From JBMTVT01 sp049451635 (GTDB lineage Bacteria > Bacteroidota > Bacteroidia > Flavobacteriales > Flavobacteriaceae), in assembly GCA_049451635.1 (NCBI GenBank), contig JBMTVT010000054.1, positions 1-14,632 of the forward strand: DNA of 14,632 bases, written 5' to 3'. Positions 6,173 to 13,284 of the stretch are shown here, in pieces. The notes under the pieces were generated by a model. That model made no database searches. It worked only from the letters and a program-made list of their open reading frames with translations, and was not told where the DNA came from. Each line of letters starts with the position of its first letter. The first letter of the stretch is position 1. The position numbers and the translations under genes are program-made.

Positions 6173-8509
6173 ATGGCAAAAGCAAAAAAAGAAACACAAA
6201 CAAAACAAGATTTTTCTAAGTACGTTCGTTGGTTCTGGATGTTATTTTTAGGAGGTATTTTTGCCATTTTACTAGTGTTTTTATTAGCCTCATGGGGCGC
6301 ATTTGGTGAAATGCCAGACCATACGGTTTTAGAAAACCCAAAAACCAATTTAGCAACCGAAATTATTTCCTCAGACGGAAAAACCTTAGGTAAGTTTTAC
6401 TTCAATGATAATAGAACTCCAGTAAGTTATGATGAATTGCCACAACACCTAGTAGATGCCCTAATAGCAACTGAAGATGCACGTTTTAATGAGCATTCGG
6501 GGATTGATGCAAGAGGCACACTTCGGGCTATGATAAAATTGGGCAGTGGAGGTGGAGCAAGTACTATTTCCCAGCAGTTGGCTAAACAACTATTTCACGG
6601 TGAAGGCTCTCCAAATATTGTTGAGCGTATTTTACAAAAGGCCAAAGAATGGATAATAGCAATTCGTTTAGAACGTCAGTATACAAAAGAAGAAATTGTA
6701 TCACAATACTTTAATATTTATGATTTTGGAAACAATGCCGATGGTATTCGCAGTGCCTCAAGAATTTACTTCAACAAAGAGCCCAAAGAGTTAACGCTTA
6801 AGGAGTCTGCTATGCTGGTAGGGATGTTTAAAAATTCTTCATTATATAACCCAAGGAGAAATCCTGTTGGTGTAAAAAACCGAAGAGATGTTGTGTTGGC
6901 ACAAATGTATAAATATGATTTTATAACCGAGGCCGTTAAAGATTCTCTTCAAAGCACAGAACTAGATTTAGATTACTCTCCAGAAACGCACAGTGAAGGG
7001 ATGGCTACCTATTTTAGGGAATATTTAAGGGAATTCATGAAAGATTGGATTAAAAACAATCCTAAACCCGATGGCACCAAATGGAGTTTGTACAACGATG
7101 GATTAAAAATTTATACCACCATTGATTCGAGAATGCAAAAATATGCTGAAGATGCTGTAGGGCAGCATATACCAAGGTTGCAAGCAGAATTTTTCCATCA
7201 AAATACACCAGATAAAAATCCAACAGCACCGTTTTTAGAGTTAGATCAAAGCGAAATAAATGATTTACTAAAGCGCTCCATGAAACAATCAGAGCGATGG
7301 AGGCACATGAAATATGATTTAAAAAAGGAGGATAAAGACATTGAAGAATCGTTTAACAAACCTACACAAATGTCCATTTTTGCATGGATAGACGGCAAGC
7401 CTTCCGAGATTGATACTATCATGAAACCTATCGACTCCATGCGTTATTATAAATCATTTTTAAGAACAGGCATGATGTCTATGGATCCACAAACAGGCCA
7501 TGTAAAAGCATGGGTTGGTGGCATGAATTATCGTCATTTTCAATATGATATGGTTAAACAAGGAAAACGCCAAATAGGTTCTACCTTTAAACCATTTGTT
7601 TACACTGCCGCCATCGATCAATTACATGCATCACCATGTGATAAATATCCAGATACACCTTTTTGTATTGAAGCAGGAAAATTTGGGAACCCAGAAGAGT
7701 GGTGCCCTAAAAATTCTGGAGAGGAATATGGAGGACAGCGTACTTTAAAAGATGCCTTAGCAAATTCTGTAAACACTATTACGGCTCGATTAATTGATAA
7801 AGTAGGACCACAAACTGTTGTAGATTTAGCACAAAAATTGGGTATTGAATCAGAGATGTTACCTGTGCCTTCTATTGCTTTAGGAACCCCTGATATTAGT
7901 GTTTACGAGATGGTAGGAGCTTATGCAACTTTTGCAAACCAAGGGGTTTATACTAAACCAGTTATGGTAACTAATATAGAAGATAAAAACGGCACTATTT
8001 TATATCAATTTAAGCCAGAAACCCGTGATGTTTTAAGTGAAGAAACCGCTTATGTTACAGTTAAGTTGATGGAAGGTGTTACCCAAAGTGGTTCTGGTAT
8101 GAGGTTAAGAGGTAAAGGTGCCGATGCTTACAGAGCCGATTACAGAGAAATAATAACAGGCTATCCTTACGAATTTACAAACCCTATTGCTGGAAAAACA
8201 GGAACTACACAAAACCAAAGTGACGGTTGGTTTATGGGTATGGTACCTAATTTAGTTACTGGCGTTTGGGTTGGTGGAGAGGAAAGAGCGGTGCATTTTA
8301 GAACCATTACTTATGGGCAAGGAGCTGCTATGGCATTACCTATTTGGGGGCTTTATATGAAGAGTTGTTATGCCGATGAGACCTTAAATATTTCTGAGGA
8401 AGATTTTGTTGCTCCTGAAAACCTTTCCATAAATATTGATTGTTCTACCGGATCAGAAACAGTAATCGATGATAAGGGTGGTGTTCCAGATGATTTGGAT
8501 TTTAACTAA
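6173..8509 (+). CDS. Penicillin-binding protein 1A (bifunctional transglycosylase/transpeptidase)
   Basis: A class A penicillin-binding protein polymerises glycan strands from lipid II and cross-links the peptides on the outer face of the inner membrane. The 778-residue protein has a basic cytoplasmic N-terminus, one membrane anchor (about 19-40), a GT51 glycosyltransferase domain with EDARFNEHSG (Glu101 catalytic) and ASTISQQLAKQL, and a transpeptidase domain with SxxK (STFK, Ser470), SVN (532-534) and KTG (675-677). Between the two domains, about residues 330-430 form a charged spacer. Several cysteines lie in the transpeptidase part (489, 498, 511, 732, 757), which could form disulfides in the periplasm. 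It ends with an acidic tail. The gene follows gldH by 38 bp and probably belongs to its operon. It resembles MrcA/PonA, but the exact paralogue name is not certain. Confidence 0.95.
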   Translation: MAKAKKETQTKQDFSKYVRWFWMLFLGGIFAILLVFLLASWGAFGEMPDHTVLENPKTNLATEIISSDGKTLGKFYFNDNRTPVSYDELPQHLVDALIATEDARFNEHSGIDARGTLRAMIKLGSGGGASTISQQLAKQLFHGEGSPNIVERILQKAKEWIIAIRLERQYTKEEIVSQYFNIYDFGNNADGIRSASRIYFNKEPKELTLKESAMLVGMFKNSSLYNPRRNPVGVKNRRDVVLAQMYKYDFITEAVKDSLQSTELDLDYSPETHSEGMATYFREYLREFMKDWIKNNPKPDGTKWSLYNDGLKIYTTIDSRMQKYAEDAVGQHIPRLQAEFFHQNTPDKNPTAPFLELDQSEINDLLKRSMKQSERWRHMKYDLKKEDKDIEESFNKPTQMSIFAWIDGKPSEIDTIMKPIDSMRYYKSFLRTGMMSMDPQTGHVKAWVGGMNYRHFQYDMVKQGKRQIGSTFKPFVYTAAIDQLHASPCDKYPDTPFCIEAGKFGNPEEWCPKNSGEEYGGQRTLKDALANSVNTITARLIDKVGPQTVVDLAQKLGIESEMLPVPSIALGTPDISVYEMVGAYATFANQGVYTKPVMVTNIEDKNGTILYQFKPETRDVLSEETAYVTVKLMEGVTQSGSGMRLRGKGADAYRADYREIITGYPYEFTNPIAGKTGTTQNQSDGWFMGMVPNLVTGVWVGGEERAVHFRTITYGQGAAMALPIWGLYMKSCYADETLNISEEDFVAPENLSINIDCSTGSETVIDDKGGVPDDLDFN

Positions 8510-8516
8510 CGGGAAG

Positions 8517-10484
8517 CTAATTTATACCTTTAGCGAACTCAACAAAGAAATCAACCGATTCTGGGTTTTTCATTGCATCCATATTTATTGATTTTTCAAA
8601 AGGCATTTTTAATAAAATTTTTTTGATAGGGGCTTCCATTTTTTTCCCACTAATGGTATAAGGAATATCAGGAACTTCTATAATCTCATCAGGCACATGC
8701 CTTGGTGAATATTCTTTTTTTAATTGATTATTTATTTGAGTTTTTATAGAATCATTTAATGCAATTGACGGCTTCATTTTCACAAACAATGGCATATAAT
8801 GCCTGCCGCCTTCAAGCTCTAGATTAACGATTAAAGCATCTTCAATAACTTTTATTTTATTAACGGCCCTATAAATTTCTGCGGTTCCAATTCTAATGCC
8901 GTGTCGATTTAACGTGGCGTCAGATCGACCATAGATAACCAGCCCCTGCGTTTTGGAGTTAATTTTTATAAAATCGCCATGTCGCCATTTTCCGGGGTAA
9001 TCTTCAAAGTAACTGGCTTTATATCGGGCGTTATTTTCGTCGTTCCAAAAGCAAATTGGCATTGAGGGCATAGGTTTATCGATAACCATTTCTCCCAATT
9101 CATCTTCAACAGGAATACCATTTTCATTATAAGCAAATAAGGAAACACCTAGCGCACGACATTGAATTTCACCCTCATAAACTGAATAATCAGGGCAACC
9201 ACCCACAAAGGCAGTACAGACATCGGTCCCTCCAGCCATAGAACAGAGCCAAACATCTTCTTTAATTGAGTTGTAAACATACTGAAATGCTTCAGGTGGC
9301 AATGGTGCACCTGTTGAACTAATAGAGCGTAAAGCAGAAAGATTATAAGTTGTTTTTGGTGTGATGGAGTTTTTCATACTTGTTACCAAAAAAGGGGCGC
9401 TTGTCCCAAAATGGTTGATACTAGTAGTTTCAGAAAATTTCCATAAGGAATCTAAATTGGGGTAAGAAGGGCTACCATCAAATAGCACAATGGTTGCTCC
9501 CATGAGTAAAGCTGCCTGAACAAAATTCCACATCATCCATCCAGTAGTAGAGAACCAAAAATAGTGCTCACCTTTATGAACATCGTTATGAAATGCCATG
9601 TATTTTAAATGCTCCAACAAAATACCTCCTTGCGATTGCACGATGGGTTTTGGTAAGCCCGTGGTTCCAGAGGAGTATAATATCCAAATAGGGTCATTAA
9701 ATGCCACAGCTTCATAAGTTAGTTCAGGTGGATCGCTTTGCCAAATGGTATTCATGCTTACATAATCATTCGGGAATTTACTTATAGCATTCTTATCTAA
9801 ATAAGGTAAAACAATAACTTTTTCTAAAGAGGGCAATGCTGAAACCATATCTTTTACAGTTTCTGTTTTATCGAATGGTTTATTGTTATAATAATAGCCA
9901 TCAACAGCAATTATTACCTTTGGATTAATTTGAAAAAACCTATCTATAACACTATCCAAGCCAAAGTCTGGAGAGGTGCTAGACCAAATAGAACCAAGAG
10001 AGTTAACTGCTAAAAAACAAATGGTTGCCTCTGGGATATTTGGTAAAAAGGCTACAACTCTATCGCCTTTTGTTACTCCTAAAGCTTTTAAATAGGCAGC
10101 CATGGAGGCTACTTTAAGCTTAAGTTCTTTCCAGGTAATATGGTTAATGGATCCTGATTCATGCCCAAAAATTATGGCTAGATTATTATCATCATAATTT
10201 TTAAAAATATGCTCAGCATAGTTTAAAGTTGCGCCTTCAAACCATTTTACACCTGGCATTTTTTGTGATGAAATAACATTTGTATAGGGCGAATGAAAAT
10301 TAACACCAAAATAATCACAGATACTTTCCCAAAAATCTTCAATATGGTTGGTTGACCATTCCCATAGCGCTTCATAATTTTCAAAATTAAGCTTACGAGT
10401 TTTAAGCAACCATGATTTGTAAGCGCTTAAATGGCTGTTTTCTATAAATGATTTTGGGGGTGCCCAAAGTGGGTTGTAATTCAT
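8517..10484 (-). CDS. Acetoacetate-CoA ligase
   Basis: This enzyme activates acetoacetate with ATP and CoA to acetoacetyl-CoA in the cytoplasm, feeding ketone-body carbon into thiolase and acetyl-CoA. The 655 residues match the family (about 650) and the ANL adenylating fold: an ACS-type N-terminal segment (NPLWAPP, residues 4-10), the ATP loop YSSGTTGLPK (270-279), the GTDVCTAFVGG segment (419-429) typical of acetoacetyl-CoA synthetases, the hinge region GRSDATLNRHGIRIG (519-533), and SGKKME with the catalytic lysine near 614. Acetyl- or propionyl-CoA synthetase is less likely because of the GGTDVCTAF region and overall similarity. The gene stands alone. It is convergent with the penicillin-binding protein gene, with only 7 bp between stop codons. 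A TATATTTA at 10496-10489 (minus) could be its -7 box, giving an almost leaderless mRNA; no good -33 was seen. Confidence 0.93.
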   Translation of the reverse strand: MNYNPLWAPPKSFIENSHLSAYKSWLLKTRKLNFENYEALWEWSTNHIEDFWESICDYFGVNFHSPYTNVISSQKMPGVKWFEGATLNYAEHIFKNYDDNNLAIIFGHESGSINHITWKELKLKVASMAAYLKALGVTKGDRVVAFLPNIPEATICFLAVNSLGSIWSSTSPDFGLDSVIDRFFQINPKVIIAVDGYYYNNKPFDKTETVKDMVSALPSLEKVIVLPYLDKNAISKFPNDYVSMNTIWQSDPPELTYEAVAFNDPIWILYSSGTTGLPKPIVQSQGGILLEHLKYMAFHNDVHKGEHYFWFSTTGWMMWNFVQAALLMGATIVLFDGSPSYPNLDSLWKFSETTSINHFGTSAPFLVTSMKNSITPKTTYNLSALRSISSTGAPLPPEAFQYVYNSIKEDVWLCSMAGGTDVCTAFVGGCPDYSVYEGEIQCRALGVSLFAYNENGIPVEDELGEMVIDKPMPSMPICFWNDENNARYKASYFEDYPGKWRHGDFIKINSKTQGLVIYGRSDATLNRHGIRIGTAEIYRAVNKIKVIEDALIVNLELEGGRHYMPLFVKMKPSIALNDSIKTQINNQLKKEYSPRHVPDEIIEVPDIPYTISGKKMEAPIKKILLKMPFEKSINMDAMKNPESVDFFVEFAKGIN

Positions 10485-10547
10485 AGCCTAAATATAATTA
10501 AATAATATGGGTAAAAACTAAAATGAAAAGCAAAAACTCAAGCTAAA

Positions 10548-10584
10548 TCGATGAAAAAACTTAAAAATTTATGCATTTCATCGA
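10548..10584. repeat. Inverted repeat upstream of the acetoacetate-CoA ligase gene
   Basis: TCGATGAAA (10548-10556) and TTTCATCGA (10576-10584) form a perfect 9-bp inverted repeat with a 19-bp A/T-rich spacer. It lies 64-100 bp upstream of the acetoacetate-CoA ligase start. It could be an operator for a dimeric regulator or an RNA hairpin. On the plus strand it is followed by a T-rich stretch, so a weak terminator is a third option. Confidence 0.4.
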
Positions 10585-10623
10585 ATTTTTATGTTTTTAA
10601 ACGATTATTTAAAAAAATGTTTC

Positions 10624-10631
10624 TATATTAG
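10624..10631 (+). promoter_or_regulatory. Candidate -7 box for the small plus-strand transcript
   Basis: TATATTAG matches TAnnTTTG at 7 of 8 positions and sits in the context CTATATTAGCA, which looks like many flavobacterial promoters. No TTG is present at the expected distance upstream, so this is a partial match only. It would start an RNA near 10637 that ends at the terminator at 10847-10875. Confidence 0.3.
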
Positions 10632-10635
10632 CAGT

Positions 10636-10677
10636 CCCCAAATAAACCAAAATAATTTATAGATTTCCCCAAATCTA
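10636..10677. promoter_or_regulatory. CCCCAAAT direct repeats and TAGATTT/AAATCTA palindrome
   Basis: CCCCAAAT occurs at 10636-10643 and again at 10667-10674, 31 bp apart, or about three helical turns. The second copy is inside a perfect inverted repeat, TAGATTT (10660-10666), CCCC, AAATCTA (10671-10677). Read on the minus strand the right arm gives TAGATTTG, a full match to the -7 consensus, pointing towards the acetoacetate-CoA ligase gene, but without a well-spaced -33. The block is a candidate operator between the divergent units. Confidence 0.35.
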
Positions 10678-10694
10678 CTATAAACTTTAAGCTT

Positions 10695-10823
10695 ATGAAT
10701 ATTGCAACAAATCTACCTGAACTACCTACAAATGATGAAAGCAAATTCAAAGACACTTTAAGAGAAAATTTACAGTTTTTAAAGAGTTTGCTTTATTTGA
10801 CCAAAAAAATATTTATGCTATAA
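10695..10823 (+). CDS. Candidate small protein, 42 residues (hypothetical)
   Basis: This frame runs from the ATG at 10695 to the TAA at 10821-10823 and encodes a 42-residue peptide beginning MNIATNLPELPTNDESKFKD. It has an acidic/polar first half and a second half (about residues 22-42) rich in Leu, Phe and Lys that could form an amphipathic helix. I do not recognise it. In its favour, it lies in a spacer of 406 bp, begins 64 bp after a promoter-like TATATTAG, and is followed 24 bp after the stop by a terminator with a clear T-tract on its strand. No ribosome binding site is visible, but that is normal here. It could equally be a chance frame inside a small RNA. It lies head to head with the acetoacetate-CoA ligase gene. 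Confidence 0.4.
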   Translation: MNIATNLPELPTNDESKFKDTLRENLQFLKSLLYLTKKIFML

Positions 10824-10846
10824 ATGCTTAAATATTTAAAAAACTT

Positions 10847-10875
10847 AATCCCGATAATTTACGGGATTTTTTTTT
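10847..10875. terminator. Bidirectional terminator
   Basis: AATCCCG (10847-10853) and CGGGATT (10862-10868) form a 7-bp stem with an 8-nt loop. On the plus strand it runs into nine T residues (10867-10875), ending the small unit at 10695-10823. On the minus strand it is followed by a slightly displaced T-run and lies 16 bp beyond the stop of the ABC ATPase gene, so it should also end that operon. The stem core (ATCCCG/CGGGAT) is the same as in the recA terminator. Confidence 0.8.
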
Positions 10876-10890
10876 GCAGAAAATCAATGT

Positions 10891-12570
10891 TTATAAACCT
10901 TTCGGGATAGCTTTAATTAATTTTTTGGTGTAGTCTTTTTTAGGATTTTTATAAATCACATCAGCATCATCCAATTCTTCAATTTTACCTTTATTCATTA
11001 CCAATAATTGGTCGCTCATATATTTTACAACTGCTAAGTCGTGCGAAATAAAAATATAGGTAAAGCCAAAGTCTTCTTTTAATTCATTAAGTAGATTTAA
11101 AACCTGTGCTTGAACTGAAATATCTAGGGCCGAAACCGATTCATCACAAACAATTAATTTTGGTTGTAAGGCTATGGTTCTGGCAATACCAACGCGTTGT
11201 CTTTGTCCGCCCGAAAATTCATGGGGATATCGGTTAAAATAATCTTCACCCAACCCCACTCTATTTAAAATATCAATGACTTTTTCTTTTCGCTTTTCAT
11301 CAGAACCATAAAGATTATGTACTTGCATGGGTTCCATAATGGCTTTACCAACAGGAATTCTGGGGTTTAATGAAGAATACGGATCTTGAAATATAATTTG
11401 AATATCTTTTCTAAGTTTTTTAATCTCAGTATTTGGGAGCTTTGTAATATCGGTACCCTTATATAGAATTTGCCCTGAAGTGGCCTTATCCAATTGAAGG
11501 ATAGCATTTCCAAGTGTACTTTTTCCACAACCCGATTCGCCGACCAAACCTAAAGTTTCACCTTCATAAAGTTTAAAACTTACATTATTTACTGCTTTAA
11601 ATTTGCTGGGTTTACTAAACCAACCACTTTTTGAAATATATTCTTTTTCAACATTTATTATTTCCAATAAAGGCGGTTTACTGTACAGTTTTTTATGTTT
11701 TAGCGCGCGTTCTTCAGAGGTTATAATATCATTATTAGTTGAATCGTTCAAATAATCTTGAATGGTTGGAAGTACTTTAAATCGGGTATTTAAAGATGGA
11801 CGCGAATTAATTAATGCTTTGGTATAAATGTGCTGAGGGTTTTTAAAAATGTTTGAAGTAGTACCGTGCTCAACTATATCGCCTTTATACATTACTAACA
11901 CTCTATTGGCAATTTCAGAGATTAACGATAAATCATGAGTGATGAAAATTACGCTCATTTTGGTTTCTACCTGAAGCGTTTTTAAAAGTTTTATAATTTC
12001 CTTTTGAACGGTTACGTCCAACGCTGTTGTAGGTTCGTCTGCAATTAAAATATCGGGTTTACAGGCAATAGCCATGGCAATCATAACCCGTTGTTTCTGC
12101 CCTCCTGAAATTTCGTGTGGGTAAGCATTTATTATGCGTTCTGGGTTTGGGAGCTTCACTTTTTCAAACAACGAAATAGTTTCGTTTAAAGCTTCTTTTT
12201 TTGATAAACTTGTGTGTTGTAGCAAAATTTCTTGAACTTGTTTACCACAGGTCATAGAAGGGTTTAAAGAACTCATGGGCTCTTGAAAAATCATGGCAAT
12301 TTTTTTACCGCGAATGATTTGTAGTGCTTTTGAAGAAAGTGTTGCTAAATCTTCATCATTATATAAAATTGAACCCGATGTGATTTTTGATGTTTTCTGC
12401 GGAAGCAATCCTAAAATAGCCAAAGAAGACACCGATTTACCAGAACCAGATTCGCCAACAATACCTAAAATTTCATTTTTATTTAAGACATAGGAAATGT
12501 TATGGATAACTTCTTTTTCACCAAAAGAAATGGCTAGGTTATCAATTTTTAAAATGGAATCAACTTTCAT
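10891..12570 (-). CDS. ABC transporter, fused double ATPase of the oligopeptide/dipeptide type
   Basis: The 559-residue protein contains two complete nucleotide-binding domains, as in YejF or GsiA and fused DppD-DppF/OppD-OppF proteins, which drive peptide (or, in some relatives, nickel or glutathione) import. Domain 1 (about 5-260): Walker A GESGSGKS (39-46), Q-loop Gln96, signature SGGQKQ (155-160), Walker B with Glu179, His212. Domain 2 (about 302-559): Walker A GESGCGKST (344-352), Gln395, SGGQRQ (453-458), Walker B with Glu477, His510. Each domain carries the C-terminal extension typical of the peptide subfamily. All catalytic residues appear intact. No permease or binding-protein gene is present nearby, so its partners must be encoded elsewhere. 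Its ATG directly follows the stop codon of the exonuclease gene, with no gap, and a terminator follows, so it is the last gene of the minus-strand block. Substrate cannot be told from the sequence. Confidence 0.93.
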   Translation of the reverse strand: MKVDSILKIDNLAISFGEKEVIHNISYVLNKNEILGIVGESGSGKSVSSLAILGLLPQKTSKITSGSILYNDEDLATLSSKALQIIRGKKIAMIFQEPMSSLNPSMTCGKQVQEILLQHTSLSKKEALNETISLFEKVKLPNPERIINAYPHEISGGQKQRVMIAMAIACKPDILIADEPTTALDVTVQKEIIKLLKTLQVETKMSVIFITHDLSLISEIANRVLVMYKGDIVEHGTTSNIFKNPQHIYTKALINSRPSLNTRFKVLPTIQDYLNDSTNNDIITSEERALKHKKLYSKPPLLEIINVEKEYISKSGWFSKPSKFKAVNNVSFKLYEGETLGLVGESGCGKSTLGNAILQLDKATSGQILYKGTDITKLPNTEIKKLRKDIQIIFQDPYSSLNPRIPVGKAIMEPMQVHNLYGSDEKRKEKVIDILNRVGLGEDYFNRYPHEFSGGQRQRVGIARTIALQPKLIVCDESVSALDISVQAQVLNLLNELKEDFGFTYIFISHDLAVVKYMSDQLLVMNKGKIEELDDADVIYKNPKKDYTKKLIKAIPKGL

Positions 12571-13284
12571 TTATACATGCAGAATTTCATCTTGGTTAAG
12601 CAGTGCATCGCCACGTAACCTTAAAAATACTTGAGCTACGGCAATCGTGTCTTTTTCACAGTAGGTTATAATTCTATCAATTTCTTTGTCTTCATAATAA
12701 ACGCGGTACACTTCACTGCCATCAATATCATCTTTAGGAGATGGAACACCTAAAACATTGGTTAATAGCTTTAATGATGTATAGGTTTTATAATCGCCGA
12801 ATTTCCATAATTCTAAGGTGTCTAAATGTGGCACTTCCCAAGGTTTTTTGCCAAATAAATTGAGCTTGTTTGGTAATTCAATATCATTAATAATCATACG
12901 GCGTGCAATGTACGGAAAGTCAAATTCCTTGCCATTGTGGGCACATAATAAATGTTTGGATTGACTGAAGTGTGATATAAGAAGATTTTTAAAATCCTTT
13001 AAAATTTTGATTTCATCACCATAAAATGACGTAACTCGGAATTTTCTAATATCTCCTTGGAAATTAAAATAACCCACCGAAATACAGATTATTTTACCAA
13101 ATTCTGCCCAAATGCCAGCACGCTCATAAAACTCTTCGGATGTAAATTCATCTTTGCGCTGGTATTGCGATTTATGTTCCCATAACGCTTGCTTTGTTTC
13201 ATCTAAATCAGAAAAATATTGGGCTTCAGGAACCGTTTCAATGTCTAGAAATAAGATATCTTCAAGATTGAGTTTACTAATCAT
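12571..13284 (-). CDS. Predicted 3'-5' exonuclease, DEDDy type (PolB-exonuclease-like)
   Basis: The 237-residue protein has the layout of a DnaQ-like 3'-5' exonuclease related to the proofreading domain of family B DNA polymerases. Exo I is LFLDIETVP with Asp14 and Glu16. Exo II is AHNGKEFDFP with Asp122. Exo III is YCEKD with Tyr208 and Asp212, which makes it DEDDy rather than DEDDh. There is no polymerase or helicase part, so it is a stand-alone nuclease of the cytoplasm. DNA repair or RNA processing are both possible; the substrate is unknown. The start at 13284 overlaps the end of the serine hydrolase gene by 8 bp, and the stop abuts the ABC ATPase start, so translation is probably coupled across all three. 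Confidence 0.85.
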   Translation of the reverse strand: MISKLNLEDILFLDIETVPEAQYFSDLDETKQALWEHKSQYQRKDEFTSEEFYERAGIWAEFGKIICISVGYFNFQGDIRKFRVTSFYGDEIKILKDFKNLLISHFSQSKHLLCAHNGKEFDFPYIARRMIINDIELPNKLNLFGKKPWEVPHLDTLELWKFGDYKTYTSLKLLTNVLGVPSPKDDIDGSEVYRVYYEDKEIDRIITYCEKDTIAVAQVFLRLRGDALLNQDEILHV

